In this document: positions 8,844 through 16,570 of the stretch, piece after piece
How the letters are laid out: every line of letters begins with the position of its first letter
Position numbering within the stretch: the first letter of the stretch is position 1
NCBI GenBank assembly: GCA_009692065.1
Contig: SHZY01000033.1
Location: 1-46,509, forward strand
DNA from: Gemmataceae bacterium
GTDB lineage: Bacteria; Planctomycetota; Planctomycetia; Gemmatales; Gemmataceae
Direction: 5' to 3'
DNA length: 46,509 nucleotides
Made by a program: the position numbers and the translations under genes
The notes under the pieces: model-generated
Told to the model about the DNA's origin: nothing
Database searches by the model: none
Seen by the model: the letters and a program-made list of their open reading frames with translations, nothing else

Positions 8844-9050
8844 ATGTTGAAAGTAATCGGGATGATCGTCGCCGTCTACGCGATGATACGGGTGATCCAA
8901 GTGCCTATCGAGATGACTGCGACGAAAGAAGAGTGGCTGGGGCTCCCGTTCAAGATACGGTTTTTCATCCTAGCCGGTATCTCAGGTTTGGGCCTACTTG
9001 TTCTTGGCATTCTGACACTGGTGCTTCTCGGTTCTAGCCAACTAGGCTAA
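8844..9050 (+). CDS. Small two-helix membrane protein
   Basis: 68 residues preceded by the strong ribosome-binding site AAGGAGG. Two hydrophobic segments (about 2-20 and 38-62) flank a short polar loop with ATKEEW, predicting a small inner-membrane hairpin protein. No family is recognised. Small membrane proteins in mobile elements can be toxins, holin-like proteins or exclusion factors, but nothing here decides between these. After the stop comes a C-run and a ~230-base GC-rich stretch without a gene. Confidence 0.55.
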   Translation: MLKVIGMIVAVYAMIRVIQVPIEMTATKEEWLGLPFKIRFFILAGISGLGLLVLGILTLVLLGSSQLG

Positions 9051-9284
9051 AACTACTAGCCTTCCCCCCCCCCTGCCGGGCCGGGCATCGTCGGACGCAT
9101 ACTTCGCGCCGGACCCCGCAAGGCGTCGTCTAGGAGCGAAAGGGCAAGAACCCCTGCCGAACCCGTCCGAAGGCGTTAAACGACGCCCTAGGACGCCTAG
9201 GGGGCTATTCCGCCGCCTCTTTCGCCGTGCAAACGACGCCGAACCCCTGCCGAAAAAGGCCTCTGCCCGTTCGTAGACCTCCCC

Positions 9285-9330
9285 TTGCAATCGAATATAC
9301 CGTTCGGTATACTATGCCGTAGGGTATAAT
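9285..9330 (+). promoter_or_regulatory. Promoter and palindromic operator of the recombinase
   Basis: TTGCAA (9285-9290) and TATACT (9308-9313) are separated by 17 bases, a good sigma-70-like promoter. A perfect dyad TATACCG-TT-CGGTATA (9296-9311) overlaps the spacer and the -10 box, so a bound protein would block initiation. A second TATAAT lies at 9325-9330. The dyad has 7-base arms around TT, the same architecture as the CGGTAGTA-TT-TACTACCG dyad at the right island edge. Autoregulation by the recombinase is inferred. Confidence 0.55.
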
Positions 9331-9363
9331 TTACCTAGTGCAGATTACTGAGAGGAGCAAACG

Positions 9364-10041
9364 ATGAAGGTTATCGGGTACACGCGAGTAAGCACTGATG
9401 AGCAAGCGGACAAGGGGTTGAGCCTTGGGGCGCAGCGGGCAAAGGTCGAAGCCTATTGCAAGCTGTACGACCTGGAGCTAGTCGAGTTGATCGAGGATGC
9501 CGGGCAGTCGGGCAAGACGCTAAAGCGTGACGGGTTGCAACGGGCGCTGACGATGCTTCGCAACGGCGAGGCTGGTGGGATCGTGATTGCAAAGCTCGAC
9601 CGGCTGACGCGCTCGGTTGTGGACGGCGGCAAGCTGATCGCCGATTATTTCGGGGAGAAGGGGCATGAGCTATTTTCCGTAGGGGATCATATCAACACCC
9701 GCACGGCTGCGGGCCGGCTGGTGTTGAACGTGCTGCTGTCGGTAAGCCAGTGGGAGCGGGAAGCTATCGGGGAGCGGACCCGCGACGCCTTGCAGCACAA
9801 GATCGCTAACGGCGAGCGGTGCGGCAAGGTTCGTTTCGGTTTCGACCTGGGGGCGGATGGTAAAATGCTCGTAGCGAACGCGGCGGAGCAAGCGGCCCTC
9901 CGGCTAATACGCAAGCTCCGGGCGGCGGGCGAGAGCCTACGGGCCATCGCCGCCGAGTTGAACGTCAGAGGTATCGGGACGAAGGAAGGCAGACCGTGGC
10001 TATTCACGACCGTCAAGGGTATCCTGGCAAGGGCCGCATGA
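9364..10041 (+). CDS. Serine recombinase (resolvase/invertase family)
   Basis: 225 residues with GAGAGGAG upstream. The N-terminal catalytic domain is canonical: YTRVSTDEQ (Ser nucleophile at residue 10), DAGQSGKTLKR, KLDRLTRS with Asp and both Arg, and the long helix LLSVSQWEREAIGERTRDAL that carries the dimer interface. The C-terminal ~70 residues form the start of a recombinase-type DNA-binding domain (SLRAIAAELNVRGIGTKEGRPW), shorter than in large serine integrases. It is therefore a mid-size member rather than a full phage integrase. It catalyses strand exchange by a 2-bp staggered cut, consistent with the TT/CC-centred repeats in the island. Its stop overlaps the next ATG (ATGA), implying coupled translation. 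Confidence 0.92.
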   Translation: MKVIGYTRVSTDEQADKGLSLGAQRAKVEAYCKLYDLELVELIEDAGQSGKTLKRDGLQRALTMLRNGEAGGIVIAKLDRLTRSVVDGGKLIADYFGEKGHELFSVGDHINTRTAAGRLVLNVLLSVSQWEREAIGERTRDALQHKIANGERCGKVRFGFDLGADGKMLVANAAEQAALRLIRKLRAAGESLRAIAAELNVRGIGTKEGRPWLFTTVKGILARAA

Positions 10042-10217
10042 AGCGGCTTTACGACCGTCTAGCGTCGATCCTGCGGCAACTGTCGCCGGATCGACGCGAA
10101 GCCTTTGCCGAGTACCTCGATGCCGAATCAACTCCCACGACGCACGACGATGGCCAATCAACTGAAAAAAGCGATTTGGATTCTCCAGCAACGTCGGGAG
10201 AACGCCATGACCCTTAA
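10038..10217 (+). CDS. Small acidic/helical protein coupled to the recombinase
   Basis: 59 codons starting at the ATG of the ATGA overlap with the recombinase stop. The first half (MKRLYDRLASILRQLSPDRREAF) is an amphipathic helix pair; the second half is polar and probably disordered. I do not recognise a family. Position and coupling suggest a partner or directionality factor of the recombinase. It overlaps the next gene by 68 bases. Confidence 0.5.
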   Translation: MKRLYDRLASILRQLSPDRREAFAEYLDAESTPTTHDDGQSTEKSDLDSPATSGERHDP

Positions 10218-10350
10218 CGCGATAGCGGTTGCGTCAGGGGTTCCCCAGCCGGTCCTGCACCGGTTCGTGAAGGGGAAGCGGGACTTGACCTTGACGACGG
10301 CGCAGAAGCTGGCCGACTACTTCGGCTTTGAGTTAATGCCCAGGAGTTGA
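10150..10350 (+). CDS. Small XRE-type helix-turn-helix protein
   Basis: 66 residues from the ATG at 10150. AIAVASGVPQPVLHRFVKGKRDLTLTTAQKLADYFGFEL is a clear Cro/C1-type HTH, with the recognition helix at PQPVLHRF and the family's typical LADYFGFEL ending. An internal ATG at 10207 has a better ribosome-binding site (GGGAG), but that start would remove the first helix. It probably represses or activates island genes, perhaps at the dyad near 9296. It is encoded in the same plus-strand run as the recombinase. Confidence 0.7.
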   Translation: MANQLKKAIWILQQRRENAMTLNAIAVASGVPQPVLHRFVKGKRDLTLTTAQKLADYFGFELMPRS

Positions 10351-10510
10351 CGACTCTGCGGGGCCGGCAACGAGTAAGAATCGACGCAATTCAATCCAGA
10401 AGGTGGCTCGGTGTGGCGACCCATGAGGGCCACTACCAGAGGGAACTTTCCGGCAAGGGGAAGGGGAAGCTCCCGGCATTCCGGCGATCAATAGCTGAGG
10501 GCAGCTTGAC

Positions 10511-11116
10511 GTGGCATCACACCCAACTAGCAGACGGCGTAAGAAGCGGGCCAAGGCTAAGGTCAAGTATGCCAAGGCTCGCGAGGCCGCCCAGCTGATG
10601 GGAATCATCGAAACTACACCGGCGGGGGCCGTCCGCGACGAGCGGGTCGATCCTGCCACGCAGGACGAGCAGCGGTTCCCCGGCCTTGATCGTTTAGCGG
10701 TCCGCAACGACGGCAAGGGCGGCTGGTACGTGCCGGAGCACACCAAGCGGAAGGTCATCGAGTTCTTGGCCGAAGTGCTCTTCGAGCGGAAGACGTTCAT
10801 CGACACGGACGGCATCGAACGGGAATTGCCGCCGGATCGGTTCGCTCAAGTACAAGCCTCGAAGACGCTGCTGATCGCCGACAAGAGGCAGTGGGAGCGT
10901 GACAACCCGACCGAGGCGGGCAAGGCACGTGGAGCGATCCAGGTGCCGCTCGCCATAGTCAACGTCTTCGACGCGATGGCCGCGATGCCGGCGGTCGAGG
11001 ACGCGGTGGAGCAGATAATCGCCAAGGTGCTGGCGGTGGACGACGTGCCGGCGGCCCAGCCGGAGCCGAGCAACAACAGGCCCACGCCACGTGATCGGAC
11101 GGCCGGCGAGCGGTAG
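10511..11116 (+). CDS. Hypothetical protein, basic N-terminus, phage-like
   Basis: 201 residues from a GTG start (GAGGG ten bases upstream). The N-terminus is extremely basic (RRRKKRAKAKVKYAKAREAA), consistent with DNA binding. The central part carries ADKRQWERDNPTEAGKARG, a pattern I associate loosely with small-terminase-like or packaging-accessory proteins of phages. The tail is Pro/Ala-rich. No catalytic motif is visible. Its stop codon lies inside the right-edge dyad (11111-11128), as expected if it is the terminal gene of the element. The phage link is inference. Confidence 0.55.
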   Translation: MASHPTSRRRKKRAKAKVKYAKAREAAQLMGIIETTPAGAVRDERVDPATQDEQRFPGLDRLAVRNDGKGGWYVPEHTKRKVIEFLAEVLFERKTFIDTDGIERELPPDRFAQVQASKTLLIADKRQWERDNPTEAGKARGAIQVPLAIVNVFDAMAAMPAVEDAVEQIIAKVLAVDDVPAAQPEPSNNRPTPRDRTAGER

Positions 11117-11128
11117 TATTTACTACCG
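11111..11128. other. Right att-like dyad CGGTAGTA-TT-TACTACCG
   Basis: A perfect 8+8 base palindrome around TT. It contains GTATTTACTA (11116-11125), identical to the left-edge core. Palindromic half-sites around a 2-base centre are what a serine recombinase would bind and cut. Beyond it, 11129-11242 holds no gene. Confidence 0.5.
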
Positions 11129-11242
11129 GACGAGCGCGTTTCAGAACATTTTGAGACGTTTCGGTAGAGGGCCGAAAGTGCGAAAACCGTTGTTTTTCCG
11201 GGGTTTCTCGCGTTTTTCGGGGATAGGAGAAAACCAGTAAAA

Positions 11243-11283
11243 GGCTTAGGAAACCGATGCTCTATCCCCTGAGCTACGGGGGC
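11243..11283 (-). pseudogene. tRNA-Arg(CCT), 5' half only
   Basis: On the minus strand the sequence gives an acceptor 5' strand (GCCCCCG), T8-A9, a D arm (GCTCAGGGGATAGAGC) and an anticodon arm beginning TCGGT with loop TTCCTAA (anticodon CCT, Arg). After GCC the pairing with the 5' stem fails, and no T arm or acceptor 3' strand follows in the next 100 bases. The gene is thus cut in the anticodon 3' stem, a common place for element insertion. The missing 3' half is not in this window. Confidence 0.8.
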
Positions 11284-11348
11284 GCTCATCTATACGTGCC
11301 AGGAATCATGCACGAGGTTCACGCCGACATTCTATGTTTCGCGTCAAC

Positions 11349-11379
11349 AAAAAAAGCCGTGAGACAGATCTCACGGCTT
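11349..11379 (-). terminator. rplU terminator
   Basis: On the minus strand AGCCGTGAGA and TCTCACGGCT form a 10-bp stem with loop TCTG. A run of T residues follows directly, 20 bases after the rplU stop. This is a textbook intrinsic terminator and shows that rpmA is not co-transcribed here. Confidence 0.9.
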
Positions 11380-11397
11380 GCGTTTGCATTTCGGTTC

Positions 11398-11706
11398 CTA
11401 GGCGACGATCTGCTTGATCTTCACCGAGGTGTAGGGTTGCCGATGGCCCCGGAGGCGGCGCGCGTTCTTGCGGCGTTTGAAGTGCTGGATGTAGACTTTT
11501 GTCGTGGGGAAGCCTACGACCTCGCCGACGATGCGAGCGCCGGCAACCGTCGGCTGGCCAATCTTGACATCGGTGTCTTGCTGCAAAAAGAGCACCCGGC
11601 CGAACTCCAGGCTCGAACCGACCTGGACGTCGCGATAATCGACCTTGACCACGTCGCCTTCCTGAACCCGATATTGCCGAGAGCCGTCTTCGAATACTGC
11701 GTACAT
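11398..11706 (-). CDS. rplU: 50S ribosomal protein L21
   Basis: 102 residues from MYAVFEDGSRQYRVQEGD, the standard bL21 start; the frame stays open upstream but the extension is not conserved. It keeps the family's VDYRD, LFLQQDTDVKIGQP, VKGYP-like EVVGFPTTKVYIQHFKRRKNARRLRGHRQPYTSVKI signature region with its basic RNA-binding cluster (about 76-92). L21 binds 23S rRNA domain I next to L20. It is usually followed by rpmA, but here a terminator and the truncated tRNA follow, so the usual operon is broken. Confidence 0.95.
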   Translation of the reverse strand: MYAVFEDGSRQYRVQEGDVVKVDYRDVQVGSSLEFGRVLFLQQDTDVKIGQPTVAGARIVGEVVGFPTTKVYIQHFKRRKNARRLRGHRQPYTSVKIKQIVA

Positions 11707-11791
11707 GGTGACCATTTCCTTCGTGATGCGGTGAAACCGACTTTTTTGACGAGTGGATAATATAGGAATCACTTCGCGCCGCGGCCAGTTG

Positions 11792-11876
<85 letters not shown>

Positions 11877-11959
11877 CTGCCCCTGCCCACCGATTCCTGA
11901 GCTATAGTGGAATAACAGGGAAAGTATCGCCCCACCCTCGTGAGGTCTTCTCCCCGACC

Positions 11960-14602
11960 ATGCCGGCCGCGACCATTGACAGCTTTGTGGTTGGATTGCT
12001 TCAAAGCCAACTCCTGAGTGCCGAGCAGTGTACGGAAATCGAACGGCTCCAGGAGACGATGGACAATGCGTGCGCCTTGGCTCTGGAAATCCTGCGCCGT
12101 TCCTGGCTTACCGCCTACCAGATCAATCAAATTCTGCAAGGCAAAGGCAGCGGGCTGACCCTCGGCCCGTTCGTCCTCCTTGAACGCGTCGGCGAGGGCG
12201 GCATGGGCCAGGTCTTCAAGGCCCGGCAGAAGATGCTCAATCGCGTGGTCGCCCTGAAGGTCGTTCGCAAGGAGTGCCTCGGCAACCCCAAGGTGATCCT
12301 GCGCTTCCAGCGTGAGATTCGCGCCGCCGGCCAGCTGAGCCATCCGCACATCGTCCGCGCCTACGACGCCGACCAGGTCAACGGCACCTACTACATCGCG
12401 ATGGAATACATCGACGGCGTGGACCTGGCCAAGCTCGTCAAAGACAACGGCCCGCTACCCGTCGATCAAGCGTGCGAGTACATCCGCCAGGCGGCGCTCG
12501 GGCTGCAACACGCCTTCGAGCGCGGCCTCGTGCATCGCGACATCAAGCCCGCCAATCTGCTCGTGACCAAGGCGGTCTCCAGCGATCGACGCCGATCGAG
12601 CGGATTGATTCCGCGCAACATCGACCTGCACGTCAGGCGCTCGAGCGGGATGATTTCGCGATGTGAACCGACGCTGCACTATCCGTGGGGTGTCGTGAAG
12701 ATTCTGGACATGGGCTTGGCCCGCTGCACCGATCCGCTCACGGGACGCGCTTCGACGCACTTGACGCAACTTGGCTCATTGATGGGGACGCCGGAGTTCA
12801 TCGCGCCGGAGCAGGCGCGCGACTCGCACACCAGCGATGTCCGCGCCGATCTTTACAGCCTGGGCTGCACGCTTTATTTTCTCCTGGCCGGACAGCCTCC
12901 GTTCCCGTGCGGCACCGTCACAGAGAAGCTGCTGCACCACCAGTTCGACGAGCCGGAGCCCGTGGCCAGGGCTCGCCACGCCCAGTTGGTCGCGTGGAAT
13001 AGACAGAGCGGACGGTCGGATGTAGACCCCAAACTATTGCACGTGCCCGCGCCGGTGGCAGCCGTGATACGCAAGCTGATGGCCAAGAGTCCCGACGAAC
13101 GGTACCAGACGCCCGTGGAACTGGCCGACACGCTGCAAACGATCGTCAAGCAGTTAGCCGACGGCACGTTGCCTCAAGACTCGCCAGCGTCCACGACCTC
13201 GTCCAAGGTTGCGCCACGCGCCGCTGCCGCTCCGGCGAACGCGCATGCGGGGCAGTTGTGCAGTACCGTGGACGAGTCGGTCGTGTTGTTGACTCCAAAA
13301 ACGTCCAGCACGCGGAAATACGTCGGCATCGCGTCCCTGTTTCTGGCCGGGTTCGGCAGCCTGGCACTCGTGGTGGTTGCAACGGTGATCGCGGGCGTGA
13401 TCAGCCGGCATCATCCGGGCGTTGCCGCCGCGATCACGGCGATCAAGCCGCGAGAGGCCGATGAGCCGTACTGGAAGGTCGCCCTCAAACGGGCGGTACA
13501 AAAGAAGATATCGTGGGAGGAAGCCCGCCAGGAGTTGCTGCGCCATCGTGTGACAGATGCGGGGACGGCCCAGGCGAAAAAGATTGACGACCTCTTGGCA
13601 AAACTGCCGACGCCGCTGGACGGGCTCGAACGCTCCCAGTTCGCCGCCGTCATGCCGTCGGGGCTGCCGGCGGAAGTCATCGGCCTTTACGGCCTGGGCA
13701 AGCCGCCGGTGGTCAAGCCGGTGACGTCGCTGGCCATCAGTCAGAATGGCCGCTGGCTGGCCGCGAGCGAGGACAATGGCGTGCGTCTCTTCGATTTCTT
13801 GGGATCGGTCATCCCGTTCAAGATTCCCGCTCACAACGTACGGGTGAACCGCATCGCGCTTTCTCCGGACGGCTGGCTCCTGGCGAGCGCGAGCGACGAC
13901 GGTACGGTCCGCGTCTGGGACGTGGCCTCGCGCAATCGCTTGCAATCGTTCGACAAGCATCAGAAGCCGGTCACGCAGATCGCGTTCAGCCCCGATGGCA
14001 CGCTGGTCGCCTCCGCCGACAGAGACTCAGCCATTCGCTTGTGGAACCCGCGGACGGGCGCGGAAGTGCGCAAGATCGACAGCCAACTCGCCGACATCTC
14101 CGTGCTGGCTTTTGCGCCGGACGGCAATGATCTTTTCTGGGGCGGCGCGGGCAGGGAAATTCGTTGGACGAGCGTGAAGAGCGGTGCCGGCGCTGTCGGC
14201 AGATTCGAGACGCAATCGGCATTTCAGCGTGTGCTGGCGTTTCACCCGCTCGGCAACCTCGTGATCCTCGGCGGCGGGCAAGGGCTGCTGCACGTGTGTA
14301 TTTGGGATGGCAAGACACTCACCGAGAAGACCACGTTTAAGCGTCACAGCCAAGTCAACCAGGTCGCCTTCGCGCCTGACGGCAGAACCTTCGTCTCCGT
14401 CGGCATTGAGCCGACCGCCGTACTGTGGGATGCCGAAAAGCTCCAGCCTACGAAATCGATGAACAATTTGCGCTCGGCGGGTTATGGCGCCGCGTTTGCG
14501 CCGGACGGTCGGCATTTCGTCATCGGCGGGGCCAGCAATCAGGTTTTCGTGATGCGATTAGCACGTCATGACATGGATGCCCTGCGGGCGGCGCTCGATT
14601 AA
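11960..14602 (+). CDS. Membrane Ser/Thr protein kinase with WD40 propeller
   Basis: 880 residues. An N-terminal helical segment (1-68) precedes a Hanks-type kinase domain: glycine loop VGEGGMG (77-83), Lys100 in VVALK, HRDIKPAN (192-199), GTPEFIAPEQ (286-295). The metal-binding motif is DMG (250-252) instead of DFG. Between the catalytic loop and DMG is an extra ~35-residue insert with two RRSSG(L/M)I(P/S)R copies (about 221-234), attractive phosphorylation targets. A single membrane helix (about 454-481) leads to at least six WD40 units (about 590-880; HNVRVNRIALSPDG, HQKPVTQIAFSPDG). The kinase would be cytoplasmic and the propeller on the other side of the membrane, though planctomycete topology is uncertain. 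The substrate is unknown. Confidence 0.92.
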   Translation: MPAATIDSFVVGLLQSQLLSAEQCTEIERLQETMDNACALALEILRRSWLTAYQINQILQGKGSGLTLGPFVLLERVGEGGMGQVFKARQKMLNRVVALKVVRKECLGNPKVILRFQREIRAAGQLSHPHIVRAYDADQVNGTYYIAMEYIDGVDLAKLVKDNGPLPVDQACEYIRQAALGLQHAFERGLVHRDIKPANLLVTKAVSSDRRRSSGLIPRNIDLHVRRSSGMISRCEPTLHYPWGVVKILDMGLARCTDPLTGRASTHLTQLGSLMGTPEFIAPEQARDSHTSDVRADLYSLGCTLYFLLAGQPPFPCGTVTEKLLHHQFDEPEPVARARHAQLVAWNRQSGRSDVDPKLLHVPAPVAAVIRKLMAKSPDERYQTPVELADTLQTIVKQLADGTLPQDSPASTTSSKVAPRAAAAPANAHAGQLCSTVDESVVLLTPKTSSTRKYVGIASLFLAGFGSLALVVVATVIAGVISRHHPGVAAAITAIKPREADEPYWKVALKRAVQKKISWEEARQELLRHRVTDAGTAQAKKIDDLLAKLPTPLDGLERSQFAAVMPSGLPAEVIGLYGLGKPPVVKPVTSLAISQNGRWLAASEDNGVRLFDFLGSVIPFKIPAHNVRVNRIALSPDGWLLASASDDGTVRVWDVASRNRLQSFDKHQKPVTQIAFSPDGTLVASADRDSAIRLWNPRTGAEVRKIDSQLADISVLAFAPDGNDLFWGGAGREIRWTSVKSGAGAVGRFETQSAFQRVLAFHPLGNLVILGGGQGLLHVCIWDGKTLTEKTTFKRHSQVNQVAFAPDGRTFVSVGIEPTAVLWDAEKLQPTKSMNNLRSAGYGAAFAPDGRHFVIGGASNQVFVMRLARHDMDALRAALD

Positions 14603-14608
14603 CAATGC

Positions 14609-14640
14609 GTTGTGGCACGGTCGGGAGACCGTGCCACAAC
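14609..14640. terminator. Bidirectional hairpin between convergent genes
   Basis: GTTGTGGCACGGTC (14609-14622) and GACCGTGCCACAAC (14627-14640) form a perfect 14-bp stem with a GGGA loop between the kinase and GT2 stops. It lacks a T-run. The GGCACGGTC motif recurs at 23610-23714, so it is also an interspersed repeat. Confidence 0.6.
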
Positions 14641-14652
14641 GCGGCACGCACT

Positions 14653-15627
14653 TCACGCCGCGCGCCGCTCTTCGGCAATCGGTACCGCCACATTCAATGT
14701 CGATCGCACCGCATAGACGCGCTTCCCTTGACTCTCGAAGTACGTCCGCATTACCAGCTCGCCGAGCAGGCCCATCGAGATGACTTGCACGCCGATCAGT
14801 TCCAGCATCACGCTCAGGTGCAAGAGCGGATTGCGGATCATCGAGGTGCCGTCCACCAGTTTGATGACGACCGTCGCAATCAAGCAGAGCACGCCGAGCA
14901 ACATCGCCAGCATGCCGGCCAGGCCCATCACGTGCATGGGGCGCGTCATGTAGCTCTGCATGAACTTGACCGTGATCAGATCGACCAGGACGCGAAAGGT
15001 GCGCGTTATGTTGTACTTGGTCTTGCCGGCCGTGCGCGGATGATGCTGGACCGGGACCTGCACAAAAGTCGCACCAGCGTGCTGCACCAGTACGGGGATA
15101 AAGCGGTGCATCTCGCCGTAGAGCGACAGCGATTTGGCCAAGTCCTTCTTGATCGCCCGCAGCGTGCAGCCCATGTCCTTGATCTCGACGCCGGTGACCT
15201 TGCGGATCAGCCAATTGCCCAGCCGGCTCGGCAGCGTGCGGTTGATGAAGGTGTCCTGGCGATTGGCGCGCAGCCCGAAGACGGCATCGTAGTCGCCGGC
15301 CCGGAGTGTTTCGAGCAGCATGGGGATGTCGGCGGGATCGTTTTGCAAATCGCCGTCCATGGTGACAATGACGTCGCCGGTCGCAAAATCGATGCCGGCC
15401 TGCATCGCCGCGGACTGCCCGAAGTTGCGGCGCAAGCGCACTATTTTCAGACGCGCATCCTGGGCGGCCAGGCTTTCCATCTCGAGGTGGGAACCGTCGG
15501 TGCTGCCGTCATCGACGAGCACGATCTCGTAGGACGGCAAGGCTCGTAGGGCATCGGTCAGGCGCTCATGCAGCCTGCCGAGATTCTCCCTCTCGTCCTT
15601 GATCGGTATCACGATCGACAGATCCAT
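14653..15627 (-). CDS. Family 2 glycosyltransferase, polyprenyl-phosphate type
   Basis: The start is set at 15627 (MDLSIVIPIKDE), where the GT-A fold begins; 324 residues. Donor and metal motifs are clear: VLVDDGSTDGS (about 37-47) and TMDGDLQNDP (about 89-98). QSAAMQAGID and GEMHRF are typical of dolichol/undecaprenyl-phosphate sugar transferases (DPM1/GtrB/ArnC group). Two C-terminal membrane helices (about 230-255 and 265-290) anchor it, as in GtrB. It probably loads a sugar onto a lipid carrier for export. It is the last gene of a tightly packed operon; its start overlaps the flippase-like gene by 62 bases. Confidence 0.88.
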   Translation of the reverse strand: MDLSIVIPIKDERENLGRLHERLTDALRALPSYEIVLVDDGSTDGSHLEMESLAAQDARLKIVRLRRNFGQSAAMQAGIDFATGDVIVTMDGDLQNDPADIPMLLETLRAGDYDAVFGLRANRQDTFINRTLPSRLGNWLIRKVTGVEIKDMGCTLRAIKKDLAKSLSLYGEMHRFIPVLVQHAGATFVQVPVQHHPRTAGKTKYNITRTFRVLVDLITVKFMQSYMTRPMHVMGLAGMLAMLLGVLCLIATVVIKLVDGTSMIRNPLLHLSVMLELIGVQVISMGLLGELVMRTYFESQGKRVYAVRSTLNVAVPIAEERRAA

Positions 15628-16570
15628 GATCGTTCGTCCCTTCATTCGCAGCCGGCGCAGTTTCCGCCTTCGGATAGGCGCCGAAGAGATAGACCAACCC
15701 ACCCAGGAGGCTCACGGTTACGCTGACGAAAAACCACAAGAACGCGAGCGTCGTGGCCGAGGCCGGATCGACCGCCAACGGAGCGAGGAACACGATCGTC
15801 CCCTGCTCTCGCACTCCCATGCCGTTGACGCTGATGGGCAACAGCGTCAACAGCGAGACCATCGGCCCGAGGATGCAATAGTAGGCGGGAGGGATGTCGA
15901 GTCCGAGACTGAGGCCGACGCACCACAAGCCCAAGACGCCCAGCCCTTGCACGAAGATCGACATCAGCGTGGCCCAGGCGATTACCTTGGGGACGCGGAG
16001 GAGATGCAGCACCGTCAGCAACTGTTGCCGACGGTGCAGCGGACCTACTTTCAAGCGAGTCAGGAGGGGCAGCGCCGCCATGGCGAGGACCGCGCCGCCG
16101 GCGACACTCCAGACGCTGGCGTAGATCCATGTCGGCAGTTCGTTGGGCGCTACCAGGGTCGGCGCGATCAGGATGCCGACGCACGCCACCGCGATCAACA
16201 CCAACAGTCCGTTGAGCCTGTCGAGAAACACGCTGGCGAGTGCCGCGAGCTTGCGCCCCGATTTGCCGTCGAGATACCAGACTCGCACCACATCGCCGCC
16301 GACCGAAGTGGGCAGCGACAGGTTGAACCACATGCCGATGAAGTAGTAAGCGCTATACTGCGGTAAGCTACGCTTGAATCGCAACTCTTGCGCGAAGAGC
16401 TGCCAGCGCTTGGCGCTGGCGAACTGGCCAAGGATCAGGATGCCGACCGCCGCCAGCCACCACCCCACGTTGAGGTTCGCGAACTTGGCGCCGACGATGC
16501 TCCAGTCGGTCCGCCAGGCAATCCAGGTCAGAAGCACGGCGCTGACGGCAATGCGAATAAATTTACTCAC
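15566..16570 (-). CDS. Lysylphosphatidylglycerol synthase/UPF0104-type flippase-like membrane protein
   Basis: 334 residues with about eight hydrophobic segments. The family marks are present: AKRWQLFAQ in the first loop, SLPTSVGGDVVRVWYL (about 88-103), and LPISVNGMGVREQG (about 242-255). These occur in the AglD/MprF-flippase-like (UPF0104) superfamily, often encoded next to GT2 enzymes in glycolipid or glycan export. It begins inside the 3' end of the phosphatase gene (8-base overlap) and overlaps the GT2 start. The three are therefore translated together. The exact lipid moved cannot be predicted. Confidence 0.85.
   Translation of the reverse strand: MSKFIRIAVSAVLLTWIAWRTDWSIVGAKFANLNVGWWLAAVGILILGQFASAKRWQLFAQELRFKRSLPQYSAYYFIGMWFNLSLPTSVGGDVVRVWYLDGKSGRKLAALASVFLDRLNGLLVLIAVACVGILIAPTLVAPNELPTWIYASVWSVAGGAVLAMAALPLLTRLKVGPLHRRQQLLTVLHLLRVPKVIAWATLMSIFVQGLGVLGLWCVGLSLGLDIPPAYYCILGPMVSLLTLLPISVNGMGVREQGTIVFLAPLAVDPASATTLAFLWFFVSVTVSLLGGLVYLFGAYPKAETAPAANEGTNDHGSVDRDTDQGREGESRQAA

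Noticed and set aside
8475..8900. 141-codon minus-strand frame in the island gap
   Set aside because: No ribosome-binding site, it overlaps the well-supported small membrane protein, and it has no recognisable pattern.
10347..10598. TTG-initiated frame overlapping the stop of the XRE protein and the next gene
   Set aside because: It overlaps the better-supported gene at 10511 by 88 bases and its residue composition (Arg/Gly-rich, no hydrophobic core) looks like a shadow frame.
11126..11242. Missing 5' half of yjbQ at the right island edge
   Set aside because: Translation of the minus strand gives no [13 protein letters not shown] sequence in any frame, so the expected continuation is absent.
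10846..11289. Minus-strand frame starting MSAPVAQGIEHRFPKP
   Set aside because: The first residues are the conceptual translation of the tRNA-Arg 5' half; the rest is antisense to the gene ending at 11116.
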